A stretch of DNA of 9,629 nucleotides from Anaerolinea sp. (GTDB lineage Bacteria > Chloroflexota > Anaerolineae > Anaerolineales > Anaerolineaceae), in contig PNNU01000098.1 of NCBI GenBank assembly GCA_013824385.1, positions 1 to 9,629 on the forward strand, given 5' to 3'. Position 1 is the stretch's first letter. The number at the start of each line of letters is the position of its first letter. Made by a program: the position numbers and the translations under genes. The notes below the pieces were generated by a model, which had not been told where the DNA came from, did not search any database, and saw only the letters and a list, made by a program, of their open reading frames with translations. Below are positions 1 to 6,885 of the stretch, one piece after another.

Positions 1-1475
1 ATTCCACCAAGATAAAAATACATCATGCGAGCATCTATTTTGGTGAGTAAAACACCTGCAGCAGTTCCAAGGGCTAGAATAATGATTCGTTCAGCAGCAT
101 TTTTGCCAACAATCTGGGCAAAAAACAATGCCAGCAGCGCATAGATGCCAATGGCAAGCGCAAGCGGCGGTTTATTAAAAGCCATGATAAAGCCTATGCC
201 AAGGATTGTGCCTGGAACCGCACCGCCCAGGTTGGATGAAAAATCTAAAGCATCTTTACCTGTGAACTTCTTCCTTACCACCAACCAAGCGATGATCATA
301 CCCAATATAGCTGCAAATGGTGTTGCCAGGGCACTCAGAAAAGTGGTGTCAAGGATTGCTTCAACACCGCGCGTGAGTGTCATGGTCCAATGTTTTAAGG
401 TAGGGGTAAAATCGACTCCCCATGCACTGCTGAATGACCCGTATATGATCGTTGCGTATAGCATAAGGATAAATGCAATAATCAAATAAGCCAGGATATT
501 TACGACCCAACGAATAATTGGATCTTTTTCGATGATTTGCGACCCTGCCGGTTTACCTGTCACTGAAATATATGTACGCCGGTTGACATAATATCTTTGC
601 ACCAAAAAAATGACCAGCGTGGGAATGATTAAAACCAATGAAAGCGCTGATGCTTTCTGAAAGTTGTATTCACCAATAACGGCAAGAAAAATTTGTGAAG
701 ATAAGACTGTTTTGTTTCCTGCGATGAACAAAGGGTTCCCCAAGTCAGCCAGGGATTCAACAAATAAGAGTAAAAAGGAACCAGCTATGCCAGGGATTAA
801 TAAGGGAAGGGTAACAGTTCTGAATAAATGAAATCTACCTGCTCCCAAACTGGCAGCGGCTTCTTCAATTGCCGGATTCAGACGTTCGAGCATGGCTTTA
901 AGGATCAAATACGATACCGAAAAAAAGGTGATGGTTTGCACGATGACCAGACCGTCCAGTCCATATACATCATTCATGCCTTGAATAAACTCAATCCCCA
1001 AAATTTTATGTGAGATCAATCCATTTCTACCAAAAAGCAGGATCATACTTAACGCCAGAGCAAATGGGGGTGAAACTGTTGGAACAAGTGCCAGCCAGTG
1101 CACAATTCTCTTTCCTGGAATTCTACAGCGCACAACAGCATAAGCGAAAATAAAACCGACCAGAGTCCCTGCAGTTGCAGTCATCAGACCCATAAGCATG
1201 GTATCAAAAAAGGCTTTTCTGAGACCGGGGCCGTAATAGTCATCAAAGTAACGTGCAAAGTAAGTTACATCCCATGCACCTTCTTTTGAAATAAATCCAC
1301 CAGCGACCGAACGATATAAAGGAAAAACGACAAAAACAAAAATAAAAATTCCTGAAAGCAACAAACTAATAGACAAGACAGGGTCTCTGCCTAATAGAGA
1401 AAATTCGCGAATTCGCCTGATGATACCTGAGGGCTTTTGAGCTGGAGAATCTTGATTTGATGAGGCGGCCTGCAT
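1..1475 (-). CDS. ABC transporter permease, Fe(3+)/thiamine type, two fused permease domains (3' end outside window)
   Basis: This is the membrane channel of a binding-protein-dependent importer. I translated 491 codons from the ATG at 1475 without a stop; the gene leaves the window on the left. AAGGAGG lies just upstream of the ATG. After a short polar N-terminus (MQAASSNQDS) comes a strong membrane segment near residues 30-52 (LSISLLLSGIFIFVFVVFPL), then several more. An EAA loop, the contact site for the ATPase subunit, is seen near residues 202-228 (EEAAASLGAGRFHLFRTVTL, then PLLIPGI). A second set of hydrophobic segments starts near residue 320, as in FbpB/SfuB-type permeases, which carry two permease domains in about 520-580 residues; the second EAA loop would lie outside. 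It follows the substrate-binding gene at 59 bp, so the two form one operon. Substrate not determinable; iron, thiamine and aminoethylphosphonate systems share this architecture. Confidence 0.88.
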   Translation of the reverse strand, partial: MQAASSNQDSPAQKPSGIIRRIREFSLLGRDPVLSISLLLSGIFIFVFVVFPLYRSVAGGFISKEGAWDVTYFARYFDDYYGPGLRKAFFDTMLMGLMTATAGTLVGFIFAYAVVRCRIPGKRIVHWLALVPTVSPPFALALSMILLFGRNGLISHKILGIEFIQGMNDVYGLDGLVIVQTITFFSVSYLILKAMLERLNPAIEEAAASLGAGRFHLFRTVTLPLLIPGIAGSFLLLFVESLADLGNPLFIAGNKTVLSSQIFLAVIGEYNFQKASALSLVLIIPTLVIFLVQRYYVNRRTYISVTGKPAGSQIIEKDPIIRWVVNILAYLIIAFILMLYATIIYGSFSSAWGVDFTPTLKHWTMTLTRGVEAILDTTFLSALATPFAAILGMIIAWLVVRKKFTGKDALDFSSNLGGAVPGTILGIGFIMAFNKPPLALAIGIYALLALFFAQIVGKNAAERIIILALGTAAGVLLTKIDARMMYFYLGG

Positions 1476-1492
1476 AATCCTCCTTAATATAG

Positions 1493-1520
1493 CTTCCAGG
1501 CGGCTTTCGCCGCCTGGAAG
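1493..1520 (-). promoter_or_regulatory. Intercistronic hairpin between binding protein and permease genes
   Basis: A perfect 12-bp stem with arms CTTCCAGGCGGC and GCCGCCTGGAAG closes on a four-base loop that reads GAAA in the minus-strand transcript, a GNRA tetraloop. It starts 14 bases after the binding-protein stop codon and ends 17 bases before the permease start. No U-run follows (CTATATTAAGG), so it is probably not a full terminator. In other importers such as malE-malF, hairpins at this position protect the upstream message from 3' decay and keep binding protein in excess over permease; that role is inferred here from position and shape. Confidence 0.8.
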
Positions 1521-1534
1521 TAGAACCTCAAAAA

Positions 1535-2668
1535 TTATTGTTTCAGATTGTCTGCATTGGCAATTTCATTGGTGAATTTGTCAACATTTGCTGTCTTATT
1601 TTCGCCAGCCCAAATGAAATCATAGTCAATCAGGTTAACATCAAGCAGTTCAGGGTGTGAAAGTTCTACACCGTTGATGGTGGGAGCCTGGTAGGCATGA
1701 TAAGTGGGTCCAAGTGACTGACCTTCGGGTGAAATTGCCCAGTCATACCACAACTGAGAAGCCTGAATATTTTTGGCTCCCTTTAAGATTGCCATTCCAC
1801 CGATTTCATAGCCGGTTCCTTCAGCGGGGAAGGTAAGTTCAAGCGGGCATTGATTGTTTTCGATTTCATTCACAATGTCATGTGAGAAAACGATCGCTAC
1901 AGCAGCTTCACCCTGGCATACAAATTTGGCAGGTGCAGCGCCACTCTTGGTGAAAGAAGCCATCTGAGCAGCATATTTTTTAATATATTCCCATCCGGCT
2001 TCTTCACCACGGATTTGAAGAATTGTGGCGAGTGCGGTATAGGAGGTGCCAGAGGATGATGGGTGGGCAACCATAACTTGACCAGTAAATTCAGGTTTTA
2101 AAAGATCATCCCAAGAGGTCGGGGCTTTGGCATCTGGATGCGCAGCAAGCCAGTCGGTGTTGGTGGCAAAACCTAATGTTCCAACATAGACACCAACCCA
2201 CTGATTGTCTACATCTTTCATCAGTTCGGGATCACGAAGATTGACTAAATTCGGCGATTCATAAGTCTCAAGCAATCCCTTGCCTTTTGCAGAAACGAAA
2301 CTGTCGATGGGACCACCCCACCAAAGATCAAAGGTCGGCGCGTCTTTTTCCGCTTCGATACGAGCCAGGGCTTCGCCGGCAGACATACGGACGTAGTTCA
2401 CGGTAATTCCGTATTTCGCTTCGAATTCCTGTTTCATACCTTGGCACCATTCTTCTTGGGGTGTGCAGAGTACATTTAGCTCAGTGTCAGTAATGACAAG
2501 TGGAGCCTCTGTTGCTACAGGCGCTTCTGTTGCGGCCGGAGCCTCTGTAGCAATGGGTGCTTCAGTTGCGACTGGCGCTTCGGTGGCGACAGCGGCTGGC
2601 TTACAAGCTGCAAGAACGGATACAACCAGTAAAACCACGACCAAAAGCAGGCTTACTTTTTTCAACAT
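1535..2668 (-). CDS. ABC transporter substrate-binding lipoprotein, Fe(3+)/AEP-type family 1
   Basis: Extracytoplasmic binding protein of the importer whose permease lies downstream. The 377 residues open with a signal peptide (MLKKVSLLLVVVLLVV) and lipobox LAAC, with the lipid-bearing Cys at residue 22. A low-complexity linker of five xATEAP hexapeptides spans residues 27-56. The ligand-binding domain starts near residue 63 (ELNVLCTPQEEW). Its C-terminal part has features of the Fe(3+)-type subfamily: GYEIGGMAILKGAKN at 287-300, WAISPEGQ at 310-317, and DYDFIWAGENK near 348-358. The ATG follows GGAGGAGAG at good distance. The mature domain has four cysteines (68, 75, 251, 274), which could form disulfides. 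The adjacent tyrosine pair that binds iron in FbpA is not obvious, so iron as substrate is uncertain. The lipid anchor plus flexible linker suits a single-membrane cell. Confidence 0.9.
   Translation of the reverse strand: MLKKVSLLLVVVLLVVSVLAACKPAAVATEAPVATEAPIATEAPAATEAPVATEAPLVITDTELNVLCTPQEEWCQGMKQEFEAKYGITVNYVRMSAGEALARIEAEKDAPTFDLWWGGPIDSFVSAKGKGLLETYESPNLVNLRDPELMKDVDNQWVGVYVGTLGFATNTDWLAAHPDAKAPTSWDDLLKPEFTGQVMVAHPSSSGTSYTALATILQIRGEEAGWEYIKKYAAQMASFTKSGAAPAKFVCQGEAAVAIVFSHDIVNEIENNQCPLELTFPAEGTGYEIGGMAILKGAKNIQASQLWYDWAISPEGQSLGPTYHAYQAPTINGVELSHPELLDVNLIDYDFIWAGENKTANVDKFTNEIANADNLKQ
2501..2590 (-). repeat. Five in-frame 18-bp repeats coding xATEAP hexapeptides
   Basis: Five consecutive 18-base units encode VATEAP, VATEAP, IATEAP, AATEAP and VATEAP, residues 27-56 of the binding protein. 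The DNA copies differ at many third codon positions, so this is not a fresh slippage product. The repeat forms the flexible tether between the lipidated Cys22 and the folded domain. Thr/Pro-rich tethers of this kind are common in Chloroflexota lipoproteins (general knowledge). Confidence 0.9.
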
Positions 2669-2692
2669 TTTCTCTCCTCCAGAGTTTTAAAA

Positions 2693-2710
2693 AGGCACAA
2701 AAGAGTGCCT
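2693..2710 (-). promoter_or_regulatory. Leader hairpin 2 followed by U-run, possible attenuator
   Basis: In the minus-strand transcript, AGGCAC and GTGCCT form a 6-bp stem around a six-base loop, and the stem is followed at once by TTTTTAAAA. This is the shape of a weak intrinsic terminator, placed between the promoter and the ribosome binding site of the binding-protein gene. It could lower readthrough or respond to a regulator. The stem is short, so its strength is uncertain. Confidence 0.45.
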
Positions 2711-2718
2711 AGTTTGAA

Positions 2719-2746
2719 CTGTCCTCTAATAGATAATCGAGAACAG
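2719..2746 (-). promoter_or_regulatory. Leader hairpin 1 at the 5' end of the importer transcript
   Basis: CTGTTCTC and GAGGACAG pair over 8 bp (one G-U pair) around a 12-base AU-rich loop. The predicted transcription start, near 2750, lies just before the first arm. The stem would therefore cap the message, where it may stabilise it or take part in a two-hairpin leader switch together with the stem at 2693-2710. I do not recognise a known riboswitch class. Confidence 0.45.
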
Positions 2747-2756
2747 AAGATAATTC

Positions 2757-2784
2757 ATTATAGCAATTAAAAAAATAACCGCAA
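2757..2784 (-). promoter_or_regulatory. Sigma-70-type promoter of the importer operon
   Basis: On the minus strand a perfect TATAAT (-10, 2757-2762) lies 16 bases downstream of TTGCGG (-35, 2779-2784, three of six consensus bases). The spacer is T-rich and further A/T-rich sequence lies upstream (2785-2815), which could act as an UP-like element. It predicts a start near 2750 and an untranslated leader of about 80 bases before the ATG at 2668. Confidence 0.7.
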
Positions 2785-2875
2785 CTTAATATTAAAAATT
2801 AATTAAAATCTCGGAAAAGTATCTTTTTCTGGTATGGTCGGATGTTTTTATTCTAAAGAGGAGAAATTGAATTAA

Positions 2876-2925
2876 TAACCAAGTAAAACGGTTCGGAGAA
2901 TTCTCCGAACCGTTTTACTTGGTTA
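2876..2925. terminator. 50-bp perfect palindrome, probable gyrB terminator, usable in both directions
   Basis: Two 25-base arms mirror each other without a mismatch or spacer; the centre is GAATTC at 2898-2903. The core stem CGGTTCGGAGAA is preceded by AAAA and its mirror is followed by TTTT in either direction, as in a bidirectional intrinsic terminator with its A- and U-tracts paired into the stem. It lies 53 bases past the gyrB stop codon, so ending the gyrB transcript is the simplest role. It also shields the importer promoter region from gyrB readthrough. Confidence 0.75.
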
Positions 2926-2978
2926 AAGGTCACTTAATTTTGTTCTAACTCAAGGTCTAACTTTATGATTTCCTGTAC

Positions 2979-4904
2979 CTACACATCCAAATTGCGGACG
3001 GCGTGTGCGTGGGTGGTGATGAACTTGGTGCGGGGCGGAACAGCAGCTCCCATGAGCATATCAAAGGTGTGATCCGCGCTGGTTGCATCTTCGATGGATA
3101 CCTGCAGCAGGGTGCGGGTCTCGGGATTCATGGTGGTTTCCCATAACTGCTCGGGGTTCATTTCACCCAGACCTTTGTAACGCTGCATGGTTGCTTTATC
3201 GGCCACAGCCCCTAATTCTTTCAAGTAGGCATCTTTTTCGGCATCCACATAAACGTACTTGACCGTTTGACGATAGGCGATGCGATATAGAGGAGGCTGG
3301 GCAATATAAATATGGCCTTGCTCGATCAGTGGCTTCATGTATCTGAAAAATAAGGTAAGTAAAAGGGTGCGGATATGCGATCCATCCACATCAGCATCGG
3401 TCATGATGATAACGCGACCGTAGCGCAGATTTTTGACATCGAAGTTATCGCCAATACCCGTGCCGAACGCCGAAATCATGGATTTGATTTCTTCATTGCC
3501 CAACATTTTATCCAGCCGGGCGCGTTCAGTATTGAGGATCTTTCCACGTAGCGGAAGAATGGCCTGGAAGTGCCGGTCACGACCCATTTTGGCCGAGCCA
3601 CCTGCCGAGTTACCTTCCACGATGTAGATTTCAGTTTTGCTGCTGTCGCGTTCAGAGCAATCTGCCAGTTTACCAGGCAGGGTGAGGCTTTCGAGCGCAG
3701 ACTTGCGGATGACGAGATCGCGGGCCTTGCGGGCTGCATCCCGGGCACGGGCAGAGGTCAAACACTTGGAAATGATGGCTTTGGCCGTGGCGGGGTTTTC
3801 ATCCAAAAAGGCGGCAAAGGCTTCGCCGACGACCTGCTGCACATAAGTGGCAACTTCGGGGTTCATCAGTTTGACCTTGGTCTGGCTTTCAAACTGGGGG
3901 TCCGGATGCTTGATGCTGACGATGGCAGTCATACCTTCACGGGTATCATCTCCGCTGAAGTTGGGGTCTACATCCTTAAGCAGCTTGGTGCGTTTGGCGT
4001 AATCATTGATTACACGGGTAACCGCAGTGCGCAGACCGGTCATATGCGTGCCGCCATCAATAGTATTGATGGTGTTGGCAAAAGAGTAGACTGCTTCACT
4101 ATAGGCATCTGTATATTGGAGGGCAATTTCAATGCCGATGTTTTCAATTTCTTTCTCAACATAGAAGACGGGATGCAGCACTTCGCGGTTCTTGTTCATG
4201 TAACGCACAAAAGAGGTGATACCGCCTTCAAAGAGGAAGGTGATCTCACGTTCTGGCGGACGATTATCGACCAGTTTGATGGTGACGTTACGGGTTACAA
4301 AGGCCATTTCTCTAAAGCGGGCCACCAGGGTTTCAAACTTGAAATCGAGACCTTCTTCTTTGAAAATCTCACGATCGAATTTGAAGGTGACGTTGGTTCC
4401 GGTTTGTGTTGAAGGGCATTTGCCGATCATCTTAACCGGTTCCATGGGGATGCCGCGTTCGTAGCGTTGGAAGTGAACTTGGCCATTCAGATAGACGCGA
4501 ACTTCGCACCATTCTGAAAGTGCGTTGACTGCTGAAACACCCACGCCGTGTAGACCGCCAGAAACTTTATAGGCTGAATGTCCGAACTTGCCACCGGCGT
4601 GCAAAATGGTCATGACCACTTCAAGTGCTGATTTTTTCTTTTCAGGGTGGATATCCACGGGGATGCCGCGACCGTTATCGATGACGCTGACGCTGCTGTC
4701 TGCATTTATGATAACTTCAATGCGATTGCAGACACCAGCCAGGGCTTCATCGATGGCGTTATCAACTACTTCATATACCAAATGATGGAGGGCTTTGAGG
4801 TCCGTACCACCCACGTACATGCCGGGACGGCGGCGGACTGCTTCAAGTCCTTCAAGTACCTGGATATCTTTTGCGCCGTAAGAGGATGTATTATCGTTGC
4901 TCAA
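2979..4904 (-). CDS. gyrB: DNA gyrase subunit B
   Basis: ATPase subunit of the type IIA topoisomerase that introduces negative supercoils together with GyrA. The 641 residues show the full short-form GyrB layout. The GHKL ATPase has E45 and N49 in [21 protein letters not shown] at 76-82 and [15 protein letters not shown] at 116-130. The transducer carries the QTK loop at 341-343. The TOPRIM domain has E430 and the DADVD metal triad at 503/505/507. The C-terminal [19 protein letters not shown] motif follows at 574-592. The start is TTG at 4904: GGAGG lies 8 bases upstream, inside the preceding gene, and the reading frames overlap by 14 bases, which suggests translational coupling. Position 432 in EGNSAGG is Asn where most GyrB have Asp. 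ParE is the main alternative, but the motifs read better as GyrB. No gyrA, recF or dnaA is adjacent. Confidence 0.97.
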   Translation of the reverse strand: MSNDNTSSYGAKDIQVLEGLEAVRRRPGMYVGGTDLKALHHLVYEVVDNAIDEALAGVCNRIEVIINADSSVSVIDNGRGIPVDIHPEKKKSALEVVMTILHAGGKFGHSAYKVSGGLHGVGVSAVNALSEWCEVRVYLNGQVHFQRYERGIPMEPVKMIGKCPSTQTGTNVTFKFDREIFKEEGLDFKFETLVARFREMAFVTRNVTIKLVDNRPPEREITFLFEGGITSFVRYMNKNREVLHPVFYVEKEIENIGIEIALQYTDAYSEAVYSFANTINTIDGGTHMTGLRTAVTRVINDYAKRTKLLKDVDPNFSGDDTREGMTAIVSIKHPDPQFESQTKVKLMNPEVATYVQQVVGEAFAAFLDENPATAKAIISKCLTSARARDAARKARDLVIRKSALESLTLPGKLADCSERDSSKTEIYIVEGNSAGGSAKMGRDRHFQAILPLRGKILNTERARLDKMLGNEEIKSMISAFGTGIGDNFDVKNLRYGRVIIMTDADVDGSHIRTLLLTLFFRYMKPLIEQGHIYIAQPPLYRIAYRQTVKYVYVDAEKDAYLKELGAVADKATMQRYKGLGEMNPEQLWETTMNPETRTLLQVSIEDATSADHTFDMLMGAAVPPRTKFITTHAHAVRNLDV

Positions 4905-5922
4905 GGGTGGTGCCTCCGTTTTCTTGTTGCATTTTGGTTGCTTCAGCCATTTTCTGCAAGTTGTCCTGCATCCATTTTAACCCTTCACGGTAATAAATGA
5001 AACTGGCTGCCAATAATCCTGTAATAATAAATGCGTGTCCGCCGATGCCGATTATAGTCATCCACGAATTTGAATCGGGAAGGGTCCACAACATGTTGAG
5101 GCCTTCGCTGATCAAGATGCTGGTCATCACGAACAACCCGGTGCCTGGCAGGAATAATCTCACCAGTCGCACTGAAATTAACATGGAGGGCAGCGCTTTT
5201 TGTTTCAATACAAATACGCCGTGCGGAGAAAAGACCAGAGGCATCAACAGCCAAAGCAGCATAAAACCGGCCACCAACATGAAGAACTGTCCAATGCCGA
5301 GATTGATTAATGAAAGGATCGAGAGTAACAAGAGCAGGGGGACCGAAATCAAGACCAACAGGATGATCATTAAACAAAACATGACCAGACTCTGCATGTA
5401 AGCAGAAAAAACTTCTTTCAGCCCCAATTTGCTCTTTTCAACAGCCGTAACCTGAGAAACTAAAAAGAAATAGATGCTGCCCAATAAAAATCCGACTAGC
5501 AGTAAGATGCCAAGGGCTATAAAAATCCAATTGACGGATGGCAACTCGTAAGAATAACCCGGTCCGAGGGGGGATATAAGTGGAGATTGACGGGCTATGA
5601 TGCTTGGAACTCCAATTGGGAAGGTTCTGACCATCGACGTCAGGTTGAACTGATTGATGATTTGATCCCAAAGGGTCTGATACGCCTGGGCAGTCTCCTG
5701 CATTTCAGGCGGGCTTATTTTGAGCACATTTTCGGTCATCGAATTGATCAAAGGGGTCAATAACGTCTTGACCTTGATCTTCGGTCCGAGCCATAACAAA
5801 ACATCCATCACAATTGGGAAGAGAATCAGATACCAGTGGTTGGCAATGGTATTAAATCCCTTGATCAATGTGGGGAACAATTTGGGGGGTGTTCCAGTGA
5901 GTGAGAAGATCGATTTTTTCAT
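4891..5922 (-). CDS. Membrane protein of unknown function, gene upstream of gyrB
   Basis: I do not recognise the family. From the ATG at 5922 it has 343 residues ([20 protein letters not shown]) with about six hydrophobic segments near residues 30-46, 132-155, 178-203, 211-232, 258-274 and 288-311. A polar, presumably extracytoplasmic region lies at 47-131. The C-terminus is charged and Gln-rich ([20 protein letters not shown]). The frame stays open upstream to an ATG at 6048, but that start has no ribosome binding site and would overlap the divergent gene starting at 6013, so I prefer 5922. The only strong Shine-Dalgarno (CCTCCTT on the plus strand at 5949-5955) fits a four-codon minigene ahead of this ATG. 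Its last codons contain the gyrB ribosome binding site and start. Co-transcription with gyrB does not by itself imply a role in DNA topology. Confidence 0.8.
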   Translation of the reverse strand: MKKSIFSLTGTPPKLFPTLIKGFNTIANHWYLILFPIVMDVLLWLGPKIKVKTLLTPLINSMTENVLKISPPEMQETAQAYQTLWDQIINQFNLTSMVRTFPIGVPSIIARQSPLISPLGPGYSYELPSVNWIFIALGILLLVGFLLGSIYFFLVSQVTAVEKSKLGLKEVFSAYMQSLVMFCLMIILLVLISVPLLLLLSILSLINLGIGQFFMLVAGFMLLWLLMPLVFSPHGVFVLKQKALPSMLISVRLVRLFLPGTGLFVMTSILISEGLNMLWTLPDSNSWMTIIGIGGHAFIITGLLAASFIYYREGLKWMQDNLQKMAEATKMQQENGGTTLEQR

Positions 5923-5927
5923 ACAAT

Positions 5928-5942
5928 CTATAATTTTACCAT
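5928..5942 (-). CDS. Four-codon minigene (MVKL) before the gyrB-unit membrane protein
   Basis: ATG GTA AAA TTA TAG is preceded by a perfect AAGGAGG (5949-5955) at an ideal 6-base spacing. The stop codon is followed by five bases and then the ATG of the membrane protein gene. The large gene lacks its own well-placed ribosome binding site, so ribosomes may load here and reinitiate downstream. Chance occurrence of a start codon under a site that once served a different start is the alternative. Confidence 0.4.
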   Translation of the reverse strand: MVKL

Positions 5943-6000
5943 AAATGGCCTCCTTGCAGGTCTGGTTTGGATGATATGTTCTAATTTTCACTTCATCAGG

Positions 6001-6006
6001 TAAAAT
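6001..6006 (+). promoter_or_regulatory. Candidate -10 element (TAAAAT) for a leaderless transcript
   Basis: TAAAAT lies exactly six bases before the GTG start codon at 6013, which would place transcription start on or next to the start codon. No good Shine-Dalgarno sequence stands in front of the GTG, in keeping with a leaderless message. No convincing -35 hexamer is seen at 16-18 bases upstream, so the call rests on the -10 and spacing only. Confidence 0.35.
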
Positions 6007-6012
6007 AGAGAT

Positions 6013-6819
6013 GTGAAAGAACCTGAAACACTTCCAAGTATTGATCACTTAAGCGTGGTAACGGCTACGATCCTTTTGGCGTATGCGTTGACAGCATTCA
6101 TTAACTTTCCGACGCGCTCATTTGATTTGCAATTGCCAGGGTTCTTGTTGACTATTAATATCAACTTCATGACCATAATCTCCGTGGTGGTAGGGTTGCT
6201 CGCGGCTGCAGGTTCTGATTGGCTGATTAGCGCTCATCCGGGCATTGGCGGCGGTAGGCGGTTTCACCACTGGTTGATCCCTGCTTTCACGGCATTGGTC
6301 ATAAGCGTGCCCCTTAATGCTCTGCAGGTAAGCGCGTCTTGGTGGGCAGTGTTGGGTCTGGGGGGATTGCTGTTGACGGCAGTCATGATCGCTGAATACA
6401 TCTCCGTGGATCCGGGTGACTTGCGTTTTCCAATTGCCAGGGTAAGTTTAAGCGCCATGTCTTACGCCCTGTTTTTGGTTTTACTGATTGCAGTTCGTGG
6501 ATCAGGTTTCAGGCTTTATACGGTGTTGTTTGCCATTTTACCGGCAGCGGCCGTGGTGACAGCCAAGACACTTCATTTAAGACTTGGCGGCTGGAACCTG
6601 GCCTGGACAGCTGGCATCAGTTTGTTTGTCACACAACTTGCGACTGGCCTGTTTTATCTACCACTGCGTCCGCTTCAATTTGGGTTGGTATTGATCGGCA
6701 TAACCTATGGATTGATCAACCTGGCTGGCAGCATTGAAGAAAAAAGACCTTCCAACGTGATCTGGATTGAACCTACACTTTTGATAGTCATTTTTATCGC
6801 TTTGGCTATCGTTATTTAG
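6013..6819 (+). CDS. Polytopic membrane protein of unknown function
   Basis: A 268-residue protein made almost wholly of membrane segments, about eight to nine of them, near residues 16-32, 46-66, 87-107, 109-129, 144-162, 167-185, 197-216, 221-239 and 250-268. There is a short polar N-terminus (MKEPETLPSIDHLS), a basic-aromatic loop GGGRRFHHW at 79-87 and an acidic loop EYISVDPGD at 128-136. No catalytic or transport motif is recognisable and I cannot name the family. The start is GTG with no evident ribosome binding site. It is divergent from the gyrB-unit membrane protein (90 bp between chosen starts). The plsY-like gene follows 66 bp after the stop; it may be co-transcribed but also has a possible own promoter. 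Confidence 0.82.
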   Translation: MKEPETLPSIDHLSVVTATILLAYALTAFINFPTRSFDLQLPGFLLTININFMTIISVVVGLLAAAGSDWLISAHPGIGGGRRFHHWLIPAFTALVISVPLNALQVSASWWAVLGLGGLLLTAVMIAEYISVDPGDLRFPIARVSLSAMSYALFLVLLIAVRGSGFRLYTVLFAILPAAAVVTAKTLHLRLGGWNLAWTAGISLFVTQLATGLFYLPLRPLQFGLVLIGITYGLINLAGSIEEKRPSNVIWIEPTLLIVIFIALAIVI

Positions 6820-6837
6820 GAAAAATAGAGCATCCGT

Positions 6838-6866
6838 TTGGCTTGGGTGGTGTTAGACTCTATGTA
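6838..6866 (+). promoter_or_regulatory. Weak candidate promoter of the plsY-like gene
   Basis: TTGGCT (6838-6843) and TATGTA (6861-6866) are separated by 17 bases, matching four and three consensus positions respectively. The spacing is right but the -10 is poor. Readthrough from the preceding membrane protein gene is an equally good explanation for expression. Confidence 0.25.
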
Positions 6867-6885
6867 ACCTTAACGGAGATTAAAT

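Larger units (their letters stand above)
2669..2978. other. Gene-free stretch between importer operon and gyrB
   Basis: These 310 bases carry no credible gene. From right to left they hold the gyrB 3' trailer, a large palindrome, about 90 bases of A/T-rich sequence without recognised sites, then the importer promoter, two leader hairpins and the ribosome binding site of the binding-protein gene. Confidence 0.8.

Noticed and set aside
145..489. Plus-strand frame of 114 codons
   Set aside because: It is antisense to the continuous permease reading frame, which shows clear membrane segments and an EAA loop.
2463..2690. Plus-strand frame with GASVAT repeats
   Set aside because: It is the antisense reading of the ATEAP repeat tract and signal peptide of the binding protein.
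2857..2875. Strong plus-strand AGAGGAG followed by TTG AAT TAA
   Set aside because: A two-codon frame with no gene after it and a large palindrome immediately downstream; I treat the purine-rich run as chance.
3570..4412. Open frame of 280 codons on the plus strand opposite gyrB
   Set aside because: It lies wholly antisense to an intact, motif-complete gyrB and has no recognisable domain or ribosome binding site; it is a by-product of gyrB codon use.
4997..5401. Plus-strand frame of 134 codons opposite the gyrB-unit membrane protein
   Set aside because: Shadow of a hydrophobic gene on the other strand; composition is not protein-like and there is no ribosome binding site.
5923..6048. N-terminal extension of the gyrB-unit membrane protein to the ATG at 6048
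   Set aside because: No ribosome binding site at 6048 and it would overlap the divergent gene start at 6013; [10 protein letters not shown] at 5922 is a more natural N-terminus.
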